From assembly GCF_017310545.1 (NCBI RefSeq), contig NZ_CP066203.1, positions 806,001 through 870,000 of the forward strand: DNA of 64,000 nucleotides, read 5' to 3'. The position numbers were made by a program, and so were the translations under genes. The notes below the pieces were generated by a model, which had not been told where the DNA came from, ran no database searches, and saw only the letters and a program-made list of their open reading frames with translations. Below, piece after piece: positions 27,014-35,514 of the stretch; position 1 is the stretch's first letter; each line of letters opens with the position of its first letter. Source of the stretch: Methylacidimicrobium sp. B4 (lineage in GTDB: Bacteria > Verrucomicrobiota > Verrucomicrobiia > Methylacidiphilales > Methylacidiphilaceae).

Positions 27014-28312
27014 CTACAGAAGGACGCGCCAGAATGAAGCGAAGAGCTCGCCCACCCGCTCGAGGAAGGCGCGCCGACGCCAATCCCGAAGGGTGATCTC
27101 CCGGCATCGGGAGATTTCGTCTTCCAGGATCGCCCCGGCCGCCGACGCGGTCTTCCTCCCCCGGACGATCGCATCGACTTCCTGATTGAAACGGATGCTC
27201 CGCTCGTCGAGGTTCGACGATCCGACGGCCGTCCAAGCTCCGTCGATCCGGGCGAGCTTGGCGTGGAGCACCTCCCCGGGCATCTCCCAAATCCGCACCC
27301 CCGCTCGCAAGAGCTCGCCATAATCGGCGCTCCCGGCGATCTCGATCACCGGATGGTAGAGGGCCGAAGGCAGGACGAGCCGCACGGCCACGCCCCTCCG
27401 GGCCGCCCGAACGAGCTCCTCGACCAGTTGAGGAGCAGGCACAAAGGAGCCGGTACAGAGGTCGACCCTCCGCCGAGCCGCATGGATCTCTTCCAAAAGC
27501 GCCGTGTAGAAGAGCGCTCGGCTCCCCTTGGGCCCGCTTCCCATCACGCGCACCCGTTCCGCTCCCACCGGCGCGATCTGCGGAAAATAGGCCTTCGGCT
27601 CGACCGGCGGCCCCTTCTGGCTTGACCAGGTTGCAAAGAAGAGCCGCTGGAGATCCGCCACCGCAGGACCTTCGATCCGTGCCACCAGATCGTTCCAGAG
27701 CACATGATGAAAATCCCGTCGCTGGACGGCTCCAGGCTCCGCATGGTTCTGGTAGACGGGGTAGAGGTTGATCCCGCCCACGAAGCCCACCTTGCCGTCG
27801 ACGACCAGGATCTTCCGGTGGTCGCGCTCGTTGAGCGCGTCGATCCGCAGGATCGCCCCGCCGCTCACCGGATGAAAGATGAGGACTCTCGCCCCTTCCT
27901 CTCGCAAGCGCTCCAGAAGAGCGTGGTCGGTCTTGTGGGAGCCGTAGCCATCCAGGATCAGGTTCACCGCGACACCCGAGCGGAGCTTCCCGGTCAGGAG
28001 ATCTTCGAGGCTCCGTCCCCGGACCGAGAGATTCTCCAGGATGTAGAACTCGAGGTTGATGTGGTCTCGGGCCCCCTCCATCGCCGCGAAGAGGGTCTCC
28101 AGCCACTCGGGTCCCTTCGCCAGGAGCAGCACCCGGTTCCCCACGGTCTCCGGGACCGCTCCGCCGCCGGCGGCTCCCTGCCGCGGGAGCGGATCGCCCG
28201 GAGGATCCTCGCCGAGAGGAATCCTCGGTACGCCCGCGCAGCCCGCCAGGACCAACAGGAACAAACCAAGACCCGCCCAGCCGTCGTGCCTCCTCCGGTG
28301 CGTCGCTCCCAT
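27014..28312 (-). CDS. Phospholipase D / cardiolipin-synthase-like lipoprotein (copy 2)
   Basis: A 432-residue paralogue of the next gene, aligning along the full length. The lipobox is in FLLVLAGC. HKD motifs are HRKILVVDGKVGFVGG and HAKLARIDGAWTAVGSSNLD. A conserved HINLEFYILEN block and the C-terminal FASFWRVLL are shared with copy 1. The pair arose by tandem duplication and is probably one operon, this gene first. The open frame extends further upstream but is out of character there; ATG 28312 starts a normal lipoprotein signal. Confidence 0.87.
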   Translation of the reverse strand: MGATHRRRHDGWAGLGLFLLVLAGCAGVPRIPLGEDPPGDPLPRQGAAGGGAVPETVGNRVLLLAKGPEWLETLFAAMEGARDHINLEFYILENLSVRGRSLEDLLTGKLRSGVAVNLILDGYGSHKTDHALLERLREEGARVLIFHPVSGGAILRIDALNERDHRKILVVDGKVGFVGGINLYPVYQNHAEPGAVQRRDFHHVLWNDLVARIEGPAVADLQRLFFATWSSQKGPPVEPKAYFPQIAPVGAERVRVMGSGPKGSRALFYTALLEEIHAARRRVDLCTGSFVPAPQLVEELVRAARRGVAVRLVLPSALYHPVIEIAGSADYGELLRAGVRIWEMPGEVLHAKLARIDGAWTAVGSSNLDERSIRFNQEVDAIVRGRKTASAAGAILEDEISRCREITLRDWRRRAFLERVGELFASFWRVLL

Positions 28313-28495
28313 ACCGCAAAGCGACGGGATCATTCGGCCCCGCGCCGAGGGGAGCAAGTGATTTCTGCTCCCGCTCCGGTTTCCGAAGGCTCCCTCCCGC
28401 ACGCGAGCCTTGTTCCCGCCGCCGGCTTCCCCTAAGCTTTCAGCAGGATGCGGGCGAGCTCGGTCGCCTCCGCAAGGCCTCGCCTCCGAAGCCAC

Positions 28496-28569
28496 GGTCC
28501 CGTAGCTCAGCAGGACAGAGCAGCGCTTTCCTAAAGCGTTGGTCGGCCGTTCGAATCGGCCCGGGACCA
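28496..28569 (+). tRNA. tRNA-Arg (anticodon CCT)
   Basis: All arms fold: the acceptor GGTCCCG/CGGGACC (28496-28502 with 28562-28568), D-stem GCTC/GAGC, anticodon stem GCGCT/AGCGT with loop TTCCTAA giving anticodon CCT, and T-stem GGCCG/CGGCC with loop TTCGAAT. The discriminator base is A at 28569. The 3' CCA is not encoded. It reads AGG codons. Confidence 0.95.
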
Positions 28570-28745
28570 GCCTGTTCATCCTGGAGCGGCAACAAGGCCC
28601 TTGACGCATCCGGGGCTCCGCCCAGGGTCGACGCCCTTCGCTTTCTTGACGGATCGCACTCTTTTGGCTAGTCCTTGCTACCCCAAGAGAGGGAGGGGAA
28701 GCCCACCTCCTCGAACGGCCGCCACAGCGGCACGAGAAGAAGACC

Positions 28746-29327
28746 ATGTTTCCTCCGGGCGAGCGATTGTGGTTCTGTTTGCGTGCGCAGCCGAAGCGCG
28801 AGCGCATCGCCCAGGAATCGCTCCTCCGGCTCGACGGGGTGGAGGCCCTCCTTCCCTTGATCCGCTATGGCCGCTTGCGTCAGGGCAAGCGCGTCTGCAC
28901 GACCGAGCCGCTCTTTCCCGGCTACCTCTTCGCCCGCTTCGAGCCGCTGGTGCACCTCAACGCGGTCCGCTATGCCCAAGGGGTTGCGAAGATCGTCCAG
29001 TTCGGAGGCCGGTATCCCCACATCCCTAGCTCCGCGGCCGATCATCTCCGCGAGATCCTGGGTCCCGAGAACCTCCTGACCCTCGAATGCCGGATCGAGC
29101 CGGGCATGGAGGTCAAGATCGGGGCGGGACCGTTCAGCGGCATCGGCGCCGTCGTCCGGGAATACCTTCCCGGCAAGGAACGCGTCCGCATCCTCCTCGA
29201 CTGGCTCGGCCGGCAGCTCGAAACCGAAATCCCCGCCGCAGTCGTGGTCCTTCCCGATTCCCGGCTTCCGCGCATGCTGGCGATGGGAGCGCCGGAGCCT
29301 CCCAAGAAGGAGAATCCCGCCTCGTGA
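28746..29327 (+). CDS. NusG-family transcription elongation factor (paralogue, RfaH/UpxY-like)
   Basis: The protein has 193 residues. The NGN domain runs LWFCLRAQPKRERIAQESLLRLDGVEALLPLIRYGR... with EPLFPGYLFARFEP, the NusG hallmark. A linker and a KOW domain (EPGMEVKIGAGPFSGIGAVVREY) follow. The divergent NGN and lack of neighbouring ribosomal genes (rplK) point to a specialised paralogue that assists long envelope or polysaccharide operons, rather than the housekeeping NusG. The stop codon overlaps the GTG of the VanZ-like gene. Confidence 0.85.
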   Translation: MFPPGERLWFCLRAQPKRERIAQESLLRLDGVEALLPLIRYGRLRQGKRVCTTEPLFPGYLFARFEPLVHLNAVRYAQGVAKIVQFGGRYPHIPSSAADHLREILGPENLLTLECRIEPGMEVKIGAGPFSGIGAVVREYLPGKERVRILLDWLGRQLETEIPAAVVVLPDSRLPRMLAMGAPEPPKKENPAS

Positions 29328-29770
29328 GCCTCCCCTCCCCGCAGCGGAAGGCTGCGCACCGGCGCCGCCTCCGCTGGATCGCCTTTGCGGCCTATGCCCT
29401 TCTCCTGCTTGCCCTTTCCAGCATCCCAGGGCGGAGCTTGCCGCAGGAGCTGAGCCGGGTGAACGACAAGCTGCTCCACGGCATCGCCTATTCGGGAGCC
29501 GGCCTGCTCGCCCGTCTCGCCACCGGAAGCACGCCCGCGGCTACCGCCGCCGTCGCGGCCCTGGGTGCCATCGACGAGAACTACCAGCGGCTCATTCCGG
29601 GACGGACCCCCGATCCGCGCGACTGGGCCGCCGACCTGGTCGGTGGATTCCTGGGCGCCCTCCTCGCAGCCGCTGGTACTCGATACCGGAGCCGGAGGCC
29701 CCCGCCGCGTTCGGCTTCGCCCGCCCGTGCCGACCTGTCGAAAGAAGAGGAAATCCGGGAAGAAGGATAG
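29324..29770 (+). CDS. VanZ-like membrane protein
   Basis: A 148-residue protein with several hydrophobic segments: WIAFAAYALLLLALSSIPG, the family VNDKLLHGIAYSGAGLLA motif, and DPRDWAADLVGGFLGALLAA at the end. VanZ-like proteins are small integral membrane proteins of poorly known function, often in envelope gene sets. The GTG at 29324 overlaps the preceding stop (GTGA), so translation is coupled to the NusG paralogue. The last ~30 residues are basic and cytoplasmic. Confidence 0.8.
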   Translation: MSLPSPQRKAAHRRRLRWIAFAAYALLLLALSSIPGRSLPQELSRVNDKLLHGIAYSGAGLLARLATGSTPAATAAVAALGAIDENYQRLIPGRTPDPRDWAADLVGGFLGALLAAAGTRYRSRRPPPRSASPARADLSKEEEIREEG

Positions 29771-29894
29771 GTTTTCCCTCCTCCTATTTTCCCTCCCGAA
29801 CCCCGCTCCGCCTGGCTCGAGACGCCCCGTCCCTTCGTCCTTCCAAAAAGAAAACGTGCATTGGCGTCCGCTCCACCCTATCTTTGGCAGCTTT

Positions 29895-31151
29895 ATGTCG
29901 TTTCGTAACCTCGTTCTCTGTTCTCCCATTCTCGAAGCCATCCGCGAAGCCGGATACACGGAGCCGACCCCGATCCAAACGGCGGCGATTCCACCGATCC
30001 TGGCGGGCCACGACCTCATCGGCATCGCACAGACCGGCACCGGCAAGACCGCGGCTTTCGCCTGGCCCATCCTGACCAAGCTTTCCGAGCAGGCGACGCC
30101 AGCGGGCCGTCGGGCACCACAGGCCCTCATCCTCGCGCCGACTCGGGAGCTGGCCGCCCAGATCCAGGAGAACCTCCGCACCTACGGAAAGCACCTTCCC
30201 CTGCGGGTCGCCTCGATCTACGGCGGTGTCCGCGAGCGGCCGCAGATCGAGGCGCTCCGCTCGGGCGTCGACATCCTGGTCGCCTGCCCGGGTCGGCTCC
30301 TCGATCTCCATGGGCAAGGCTACGGCGATCTTTCGGCGATCCGGTATCTCGTCCTCGACGAGGCCGACCGGATGCTCGACATGGGCTTCCTGCCCGCCAT
30401 CCGGCAGATTCTCCGGAAGCTGCCGCGGGAACGCCAGACGCTCCTCTTTTCGGCTACCCTCTGCCCCGAGATCGAAGTACTGACCCGAGAGTTCCTCCGC
30501 TCCCCCAAGTCGGTCGAGATCGGCCGCCGAGCAAACCCGGCCGAGACGGTCACCCAGTTCGTCTACGAGGTTGCCCCCCACCTCAAGACGGCCCTCCTCC
30601 TCCATCTCCTCCAGGATCCAAAGCTCGACATGGTCTTGGCCTTTGCCCGGACCAAGCACCGGGCCGACCGCTTGGCCCGCCAGCTCGAACGGAGCGGGGT
30701 CAAGACGGCCACCCTCCACTCCAACCGCTCCCAGAGCCAGCGGATGCGGGCTCTCCGGGATTTCAAGGCGGGGGCCGCCCGCGTGCTCGTGGCGACCGAC
30801 ATCGCTGCCCGCGGGATCGACGTCGACGGGATCTCGCACGTAATCAATTTCGACCTTCCCCAGAACCCCGAGGACTACGTCCACCGGATTGGCCGGACCG
30901 GCCGTGCCCAGGCGATCGGCGATGCGATCAGCTTCGTGTCGCCAGAGGAGCGAGGCCCGCTCCGCTCGCTCGAGCGCTTTCTCGGCCGCGGCATCCCCCG
31001 CAAGCGGGCCGAGGGCTTCAACCACGACCTCCCCGCACCCGAGCCCTCCGACGCCGGAGAAGCGCCGGCCCGTCCCGTGCGCCCGATCCAACCGCGCCGC
31101 GCTCCCCGCTCCTGGAGCAGAGCTCCCCGGGCCCGCCGTTCCCCAGTGTGA
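29895..31151 (+). CDS. DEAD-box ATP-dependent RNA helicase (RhlE-like)
   Basis: A 418-residue helicase with all motifs in order: Q motif (GYTEPTPIQTAAIP), AQTGTGKTAAF, APTRELAAQI, ACPGRLLDL, VLDEADRMLD, FSATL, then LVATDIAARGIDVDGISHVINFDLP and HRIGRTGRA. A basic C-terminal tail rich in Arg and Pro suggests RNA binding. It is cytoplasmic and acts in RNA or ribosome remodelling. ATG 29895 (MSFRNLVLCSPILEAI) is the classic RhlE-type start. No Shine-Dalgarno sequence is visible. Confidence 0.93.
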   Translation: MSFRNLVLCSPILEAIREAGYTEPTPIQTAAIPPILAGHDLIGIAQTGTGKTAAFAWPILTKLSEQATPAGRRAPQALILAPTRELAAQIQENLRTYGKHLPLRVASIYGGVRERPQIEALRSGVDILVACPGRLLDLHGQGYGDLSAIRYLVLDEADRMLDMGFLPAIRQILRKLPRERQTLLFSATLCPEIEVLTREFLRSPKSVEIGRRANPAETVTQFVYEVAPHLKTALLLHLLQDPKLDMVLAFARTKHRADRLARQLERSGVKTATLHSNRSQSQRMRALRDFKAGAARVLVATDIAARGIDVDGISHVINFDLPQNPEDYVHRIGRTGRAQAIGDAISFVSPEERGPLRSLERFLGRGIPRKRAEGFNHDLPAPEPSDAGEAPARPVRPIQPRRAPRSWSRAPRARRSPV

Positions 31152-31166
31152 CCGGCCTTGGGGGAG

Positions 31167-31434
31167 CTAGCGCCCCGCAGGGTTCCGCTCGCTCTTGTCC
31201 TGGAGAACGACCTTCTCCTTGCGGATGATCTCGCGGAATGCCTCGCTCGCCTCGGTCCAGTCGAGCAGGTCGACCTTCCACGGCAGATCCGATTCCGAGA
31301 AGGCTTCCGCAAGCTCTGCCATCCGGGCCATTCCGATCGGCCCTTCGCCCAGGATCACCAGGTCCAGGTCGGAGCAGGCCCGGGACGAGCGCTTGGCTCG
31401 CGAGCCGAAGGCCCAGACCGTACATTCCGGGAGA
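31167..31434 (-). pseudogene. 3' part of an MNT-type nucleotidyltransferase gene split by a transposon
   Basis: Reading leftward from the transposon edge, the frame gives ECTVWAFGSRAKRSSRACSD then LDLVILGEG, the GSRAKxxSxxSDLDL signature of minimal nucleotidyltransferases (MNT, MntA-like antitoxins), and continues to a stop at 31167. Its first ~30 codons lie at 34011-34098, on the other side of the IS1595-like element. Removing the element and one 8-bp target copy restores a single frame of about 115 residues, so the insertion is recent. Confidence 0.85.
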
Positions 31435-31452
31435 GGGTACTATCGCGTTGAC

Positions 31453-33015
31453 TCAGGCAGCCACAAGGGCTGGAGTATCGGGCGATTTCATGGACGCCTC
31501 GCGGCGTTCGGATGACCTCACCACGGTCGACGGCACTCCACCGAAGTAGGGATTGGTGGATCGTGGGTCGGCGGGGGCACCCCGGCTCCCGGTTCTGCCC
31601 AGGCCCAGCGCCCGGACAGGTCGCTCCCCGAACTCGCGCACGAGCTCGGCAAGGACCGCAGCCTTCCCCTGGAAGAGCCAACCATTGGGGCGCGCACGGC
31701 GCGCTTCGATGTTGGCCGCCGCATTGAGGTCGGCGTGCATGTGGTGACCGCACCAAAGGCAGACGAAGGTCTTCTGGTCGCGGCGGTTCCGCTTGTCCAC
31801 ATAGCCGCAACTCGAACATGCCTGAGAGGTGTATGCGGCGTTGACCTCGGCGGAGGGGATTCCGAACCGCTCCTCCAGGTCGCGCAACTTCTCCTGGACG
31901 ATCGAGCGTCCGCAGTTGCGCAGGATCGCGTTGAGCCGCCTTGAGAGGTCGGAGTGGCGGAAGTCGAGCCGCTCCAGCACCAACTCCTTGGGCTTGCCCT
32001 GCTCGACAAGGCGGTTGAGCACGCGGCCAACCTCGGTGCGAAGGAAGCCGCGCACATCCTCCACTAGCGCCCGATACCGCTGGCTCTCCCGCGGCCTGCG
32101 TCCGGCACGCTGCTGGCTGGCCGCGATCAAGGCAAGCAGCGCGTCGTACCGCTTGAGCCGCTTGAGCCAGCCCTGGCCGAGCAGCCGGCCATCGGATGTG
32201 GCCAAGAGCGTGGACAGCCCAAAATCAAGCGCCAGCGCGCCGTGGCCGTCGTAGGCGGCGCGGCTTTTGGCGCAGACCTCGCCCATGTCGGTCACCACGC
32301 CGAAGCTCAGGCGACCCTCGCGCTCGTTCACCTGGATGCCGTTGGTCACGCGGCCAGGGCGCTTGGCATGGTAGTCGTAGGTGAGCAGCGGGATGGCGAT
32401 CTTGCGCCCCTTCTCGAGCGTGGAGAGGCTCACCCACCAGCCGACCCTGCCGCGCTGCGTCGCCTGGATGGGGCGGGCGATGCTCCCCGCGCGGTGGTCG
32501 AGGCGCATGGAGATGCGCGAGAGGTCCGGGCGGCGATGCCGCGCCATGCAGTGGCGCATCATGGCGCGCGCCAGCCGTCGCACGGAGACCGGAATCACCT
32601 CGCCCGTCTCTCTCCTCGCCACCTCGCCGCGCCAGAACCACGCGCCCAGGCCGTTGATGGCGTGGAGCATCTGCTTGGTGGCGCGTGGCAGCGTGCTGTG
32701 GTTGACCAGGTCTCGAAACTCATTGGCCCGGTTGCGGATCCAGCCCTGGAGCTGCCCGACGACCTGCCAGCGGGCCATCTGGACGCGGTTGGCCGCGCCG
32801 ATGACGGCAGCGAAGGTGACCTTGTCCACGTCGTGGTTCTTCTCCAAGCGGCCCGTCTCGAAGAAGAGCCGCCACTCTTCCCGGCCCAGCAGCACCGCGC
32901 CCCGGCGGTAGGCTCTGAGCAGCGCGCGCACGGCCGCCTCTTTGCTGGCCGTCAGGTTCGACGGCAGCAGGTCGGTCCGATGGACGGGCGGATGCTCGGG
33001 CTTGGTGCGGGCCAT
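31453..33015 (-). CDS. TnpB-like RuvC nuclease carried as transposon passenger (copy 1)
   Basis: A 520-residue TnpB/OrfB-like protein, longer than the IS605 type. The RuvC core is intact: Asp in LALDFGLSTLLATSDG, Glu in LVLERLDFRHSDLS, last Asp in HADLNAAANIEARR. The zinc ribbon is CSSCGYVDKRNRRD...CLWCGHH. The N-terminal 200 residues are only weakly like IS605 TnpB. A Pro/Gly/Ser-rich tail of about 80 residues follows the RuvC end and may really reflect RNA-scaffold sequence in the DNA. The ATG shares one base with the transposase TGA. It ends 18 bases from the element end. Confidence 0.88.
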   Translation of the reverse strand: MARTKPEHPPVHRTDLLPSNLTASKEAAVRALLRAYRRGAVLLGREEWRLFFETGRLEKNHDVDKVTFAAVIGAANRVQMARWQVVGQLQGWIRNRANEFRDLVNHSTLPRATKQMLHAINGLGAWFWRGEVARRETGEVIPVSVRRLARAMMRHCMARHRRPDLSRISMRLDHRAGSIARPIQATQRGRVGWWVSLSTLEKGRKIAIPLLTYDYHAKRPGRVTNGIQVNEREGRLSFGVVTDMGEVCAKSRAAYDGHGALALDFGLSTLLATSDGRLLGQGWLKRLKRYDALLALIAASQQRAGRRPRESQRYRALVEDVRGFLRTEVGRVLNRLVEQGKPKELVLERLDFRHSDLSRRLNAILRNCGRSIVQEKLRDLEERFGIPSAEVNAAYTSQACSSCGYVDKRNRRDQKTFVCLWCGHHMHADLNAAANIEARRARPNGWLFQGKAAVLAELVREFGERPVRALGLGRTGSRGAPADPRSTNPYFGGVPSTVVRSSERREASMKSPDTPALVAA

Positions 33016-33962
33016 CAGGCGGTTCCCGTGAGAAAGCGGTAAGGCAGCGTGCGCCCAACGCCGCCCCGGACCAGCATCGCCATGCGCTCCCGGCAGGCGT
33101 CGGCCTTGCGGTTCCAGCGGAAGGCGGCTTCGCCAGCGTAGCGTCCGAGATGCTTGGGCGAGACGAAATGGAAGACGCCGACCACCGCGCGTCCCAGGAA
33201 CCCGTTGAAGGATTCGACGCGGTGGCGGGTCGCGGAGTCGGTGCGGGCGTACTCCCGTTGGCTCTGGTTGACGGATAAGTGGGTGCGTTCCGCGCCCAGG
33301 TGCCTGTAGGCCGGGAGACCATCGGTCATCGCCCGCGCATCGGCGGAGAGCACGCCGTCCAGAGCCTGGGCGACGGGGGCCTTGCCGTGGGTTGGAATGA
33401 CCTTGGTTGCCACCTCGCCGCCACGCTCTGCGGCGACCAGCAGCAGCGGACGTTTGGTGCCGCGCCCCTCGGGGTTGGGCGGAGGCGGGTCGCAGTCGTC
33501 GTCCGCGCGTTCCGGCTTGGCGCGCTTGCGCGGCGTCGCTTCGGCATGGGTCTTGTCGATCTCGGCGAGGTTGGACAGCAATGGGCTATCCTCGGCCATC
33601 ATGGCACGGATGCGGTGGCGGAGGTACCACGCCGTCTGGTAGGATACGCCCAGGATCTCCGAGAGCTTCACGGCGGAGATGCCCTTGCTCGACGTGACGA
33701 TCTGGTAGATGGCCTGCGCCCAGGTGAGCATCGGCAGGTGGGTGCGGTGCATCGGCGTGCCAGCGGTGACCGAGAACTGCCGGTAGCACGCGGTGCATTG
33801 CCAGCGGCGGATCGTCCGCAGCCAGCAGGCGTGGTTGACGCATCCGCACACCGGGCAGATCGGGCCGTCCGGCCAGCGGGCGCGCTCAAACCACGCCCGC
33901 GCGGCGTCCTCGTCCGGGAAGAGATCGTGGAAGGCGCGGAGCGTGAGGGCGGTGCTGATCAT
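33015..33962 (-). CDS. IS1595-family DDE transposase
   Basis: The protein has 315 residues. The N-terminal zinc ribbon (CPVCGCVNHACWL...CTACYRQFSVTAGTPMHRTHLP) and a helix-turn-helix (ISAVKLSEILGVSYQTAWYLRHRIR) precede the catalytic domain: first Asp in NLAEIDKTH, second in AMTDGLPAYRHL, third acidic residue in HRVESFNGFLGRAVVG, then HLGRYAGEAAFRWN. This is the ISXO2/IS1595 layout. ATG 33962 is preferred to the TTG six bases upstream. All catalytic positions are present, so it is probably active and could also mobilise the deleted copy at 40480-42401. Confidence 0.92.
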   Translation of the reverse strand: MISTALTLRAFHDLFPDEDAARAWFERARWPDGPICPVCGCVNHACWLRTIRRWQCTACYRQFSVTAGTPMHRTHLPMLTWAQAIYQIVTSSKGISAVKLSEILGVSYQTAWYLRHRIRAMMAEDSPLLSNLAEIDKTHAEATPRKRAKPERADDDCDPPPPNPEGRGTKRPLLLVAAERGGEVATKVIPTHGKAPVAQALDGVLSADARAMTDGLPAYRHLGAERTHLSVNQSQREYARTDSATRHRVESFNGFLGRAVVGVFHFVSPKHLGRYAGEAAFRWNRKADACRERMAMLVRGGVGRTLPYRFLTGTA

Positions 33963-34010
33963 GATCAAAATCTAGGGATGGTGGCGGTCTGCGTCAAGCT
34001 GATAGGCCCG

Positions 34011-34098
34011 CCGGGAGATACCGCTGCAGGAGGGAGCGAACGATCCGCCACTCCGCAGGAGAGACGGCGATCGGAAACTCCGCCTCGTCCTGGCTCAT
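34011..34098 (-). pseudogene. 5' part of the split MNT nucleotidyltransferase gene
   Basis: ATG at 34098 after GAGGAGGC, reading MSQDEAEFPIAVSPAEWRIV then RSLLQRYLP before the target-site duplication and transposon edge at 34010. It joins in frame to the 3' part ending at 31167 (QRYLP | ECTVWAFGSR). The ATG overlaps the TGA of the decayed partner gene upstream (ATGA), the usual coupling in MNT/HEPN-type pairs. Confidence 0.8.
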
Positions 34099-34322
34099 CG
34101 AAGCCTCCTCTTCCGCTGACCGAGCAGATGCTTCCCTTCTCCCAGGAAATCGGGGATCGAGGCCATCACCGTACGAGCGGCTTTATGGGCAAGCTCGTAG
34201 GTGAGCTCAAAGCGCTAAATCCACCCATCGCGCAGCGGGAGATCGGCGCTCTCCCCCCGGTAGCGTTCCCAGCCCTCCTCGAGCCTGGCGACCGCCTTTT
34301 CCAACGGTTCGACCGAGATCAT
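34095..34322 (-). pseudogene. Decayed HI0074-type partner of the MNT nucleotidyltransferase
   Basis: From ATG 34322 the frame reads PLEKAVARLEEGWERYRG then LPLRDGWI, a TAG stop (34215-34217), and continues in frame RFELTYELAHKAARTVMASIP to a TGA overlapping the next ATG. The HI0074 family motif is RDG(V)IQRFEFTYELAWK, so the TAG replaces a Gln codon (CAG). The family is about 130-145 residues long; only 75 codons remain, so there is also an internal or C-terminal deletion. Both partners of this toxin-antitoxin-like pair are therefore broken. Confidence 0.72.
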
Positions 34323-34527
34323 GCTTTTCGACCGTTCCGCATGACCGCAGGAAGGTAGGCCCCTTTCCTACGAGAAGCGCAATCGACTTGCGTCATTCCC
34401 TTTCGATTCGGATGGATTCATTTTGCCAGCCGAAAGCCCAGAGGGAGCTCCCCCCGGAGGAGATCCCGCCGATGTTGCCGCCGCTCGGGCCCTCCTCCGC
34501 CCAAGCGAAGCGCGGCAAGGCCACGCT

Positions 34528-35514
34528 CTACGCCGTAGGCTTCTTTGCTCCCCGGTCTCGCGCCACCTGCTCGGCGATCCAAGCATACGTGAGCGCAATC
34601 CCTTTTTCCAACGGCTGCGCGGGTGCCCAGCCGAGCTTCTCCCGGATCAGCCGGTTGTCCGAGTTCCTTCCCCGGATCCCCAAGGGCCCCGGAATGTTCC
34701 GGATCGAAACGCTCTTCCCCGCCACCCGGGCGACCAGACGAGCCAGGTCGTTGATCCGGATCATCTCCTCGGATCCAATGTTGACCGGCCCGGAAAAGCC
34801 TGAGCGCATCAGCCGGCAGCTCCCTTCCAGGCACTCGTCGATGTAGAGGAAGGAGCGGGTCTGCTGACCATCCCCCCAGACCTCGATCTCCCCGCCCTCG
34901 GGGATCTGCGCGATCTTCCGGCAGAGGGCGGCGGGTGCCTTCTCGCGACCTCCCCTCCAGGTCCCCTCGGGTCCGAAGATATTGTGGTAGCGGGCCACCC
35001 GCACCTCCATCCCGTAGTTCCGGGCGAAGGCGAGGTAGAGACGCTCGCTGAAGAGCTTTTCCCAGCCATACTCGCTGTCGGGAGCGGCCGGATAGGCGCT
35101 CTCCTCGGTGCAGAGCGGGTTCTCGGGGTCTTCCTGGTTGTAGGCCGGATACATGCAGGCCGAGGAGGAGTAGAAGATCCGCTTGGCGCGCCTCCGCCGG
35201 CAAGCATCGAGCATGTTGAGGTTGATCGTCGCCGAATTGTGGAGAATGTCCGCGTCGTGCTCGCCGGTAAAGACGAAGCCCGCTCCCCCCATGTCGGCCG
35301 CGAGCTGATAGACCTCGTCAAAACCCCGGTCGACGACGAGCCGGCAGAAATCCGGATCTCGCAAGTCTCCCTGGACGAAATCATCGGCCTCGGTCGGGCT
35401 GAACTCGGGGAACTTGAGATCGACCCCCCGAACCCAAAATCCTTCCTTCCTGAGCCTCCGCACCAGATGGCTCCCGATGAACCCCCCCGCCCCGCAAACG
35501 AGTGCTTCCGGCAT
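34528..35514 (-). CDS. NAD-dependent sugar epimerase, GDP-mannose 3,5-epimerase-like
   Basis: A 328-residue extended SDR enzyme. The NAD site is VCGAGGFIGSHLVRRL at the start. Catalytic residues appear in SSSACMYPAYNQ (Ser) and EYGWEKLFSERLY (YxxxK). The segments RVARYHNIFGPEGTWRGGREKAPAALCRK (in pieces) and TRSFLYIDECLEG closely match GDP-mannose 3,5-epimerase, which makes GDP-L-galactose/gulose for polysaccharides. It is cytoplasmic. A strong AAGGAGGA precedes the ATG. It is followed upstream by a WcaI-like glycosyltransferase in the same direction. Confidence 0.87.
   Translation of the reverse strand: MPEALVCGAGGFIGSHLVRRLRKEGFWVRGVDLKFPEFSPTEADDFVQGDLRDPDFCRLVVDRGFDEVYQLAADMGGAGFVFTGEHDADILHNSATINLNMLDACRRRRAKRIFYSSSACMYPAYNQEDPENPLCTEESAYPAAPDSEYGWEKLFSERLYLAFARNYGMEVRVARYHNIFGPEGTWRGGREKAPAALCRKIAQIPEGGEIEVWGDGQQTRSFLYIDECLEGSCRLMRSGFSGPVNIGSEEMIRINDLARLVARVAGKSVSIRNIPGPLGIRGRNSDNRLIREKLGWAPAQPLEKGIALTYAWIAEQVARDRGAKKPTA

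Larger units (their letters stand above)
31435..34010 (-). mobile_element. IS1595-family transposon with tnpB passenger (full copy)
   Basis: A 2,576-bp element. It is flanked by an exact 8-bp target duplication CCGGGAGA (31427-31434 and 34011-34018), the size typical of IS1595. Its ends are imperfect 22-bp inverted repeats: CGGGCCTATCAG...TTGACGCAG-type at the transposase side and GGGTACTATCGC...TTGACTCAG-type at the tnpB side. It contains an intact DDE transposase and a TnpB-like gene with a 1-base overlap. It is inserted into an MNT nucleotidyltransferase gene. Confidence 0.92.

Noticed and set aside
28746-29327. Housekeeping NusG
   Set aside because: No secE or ribosomal protein genes surround it, and it is coupled to a VanZ-like gene; a specialised paralogue is more likely.
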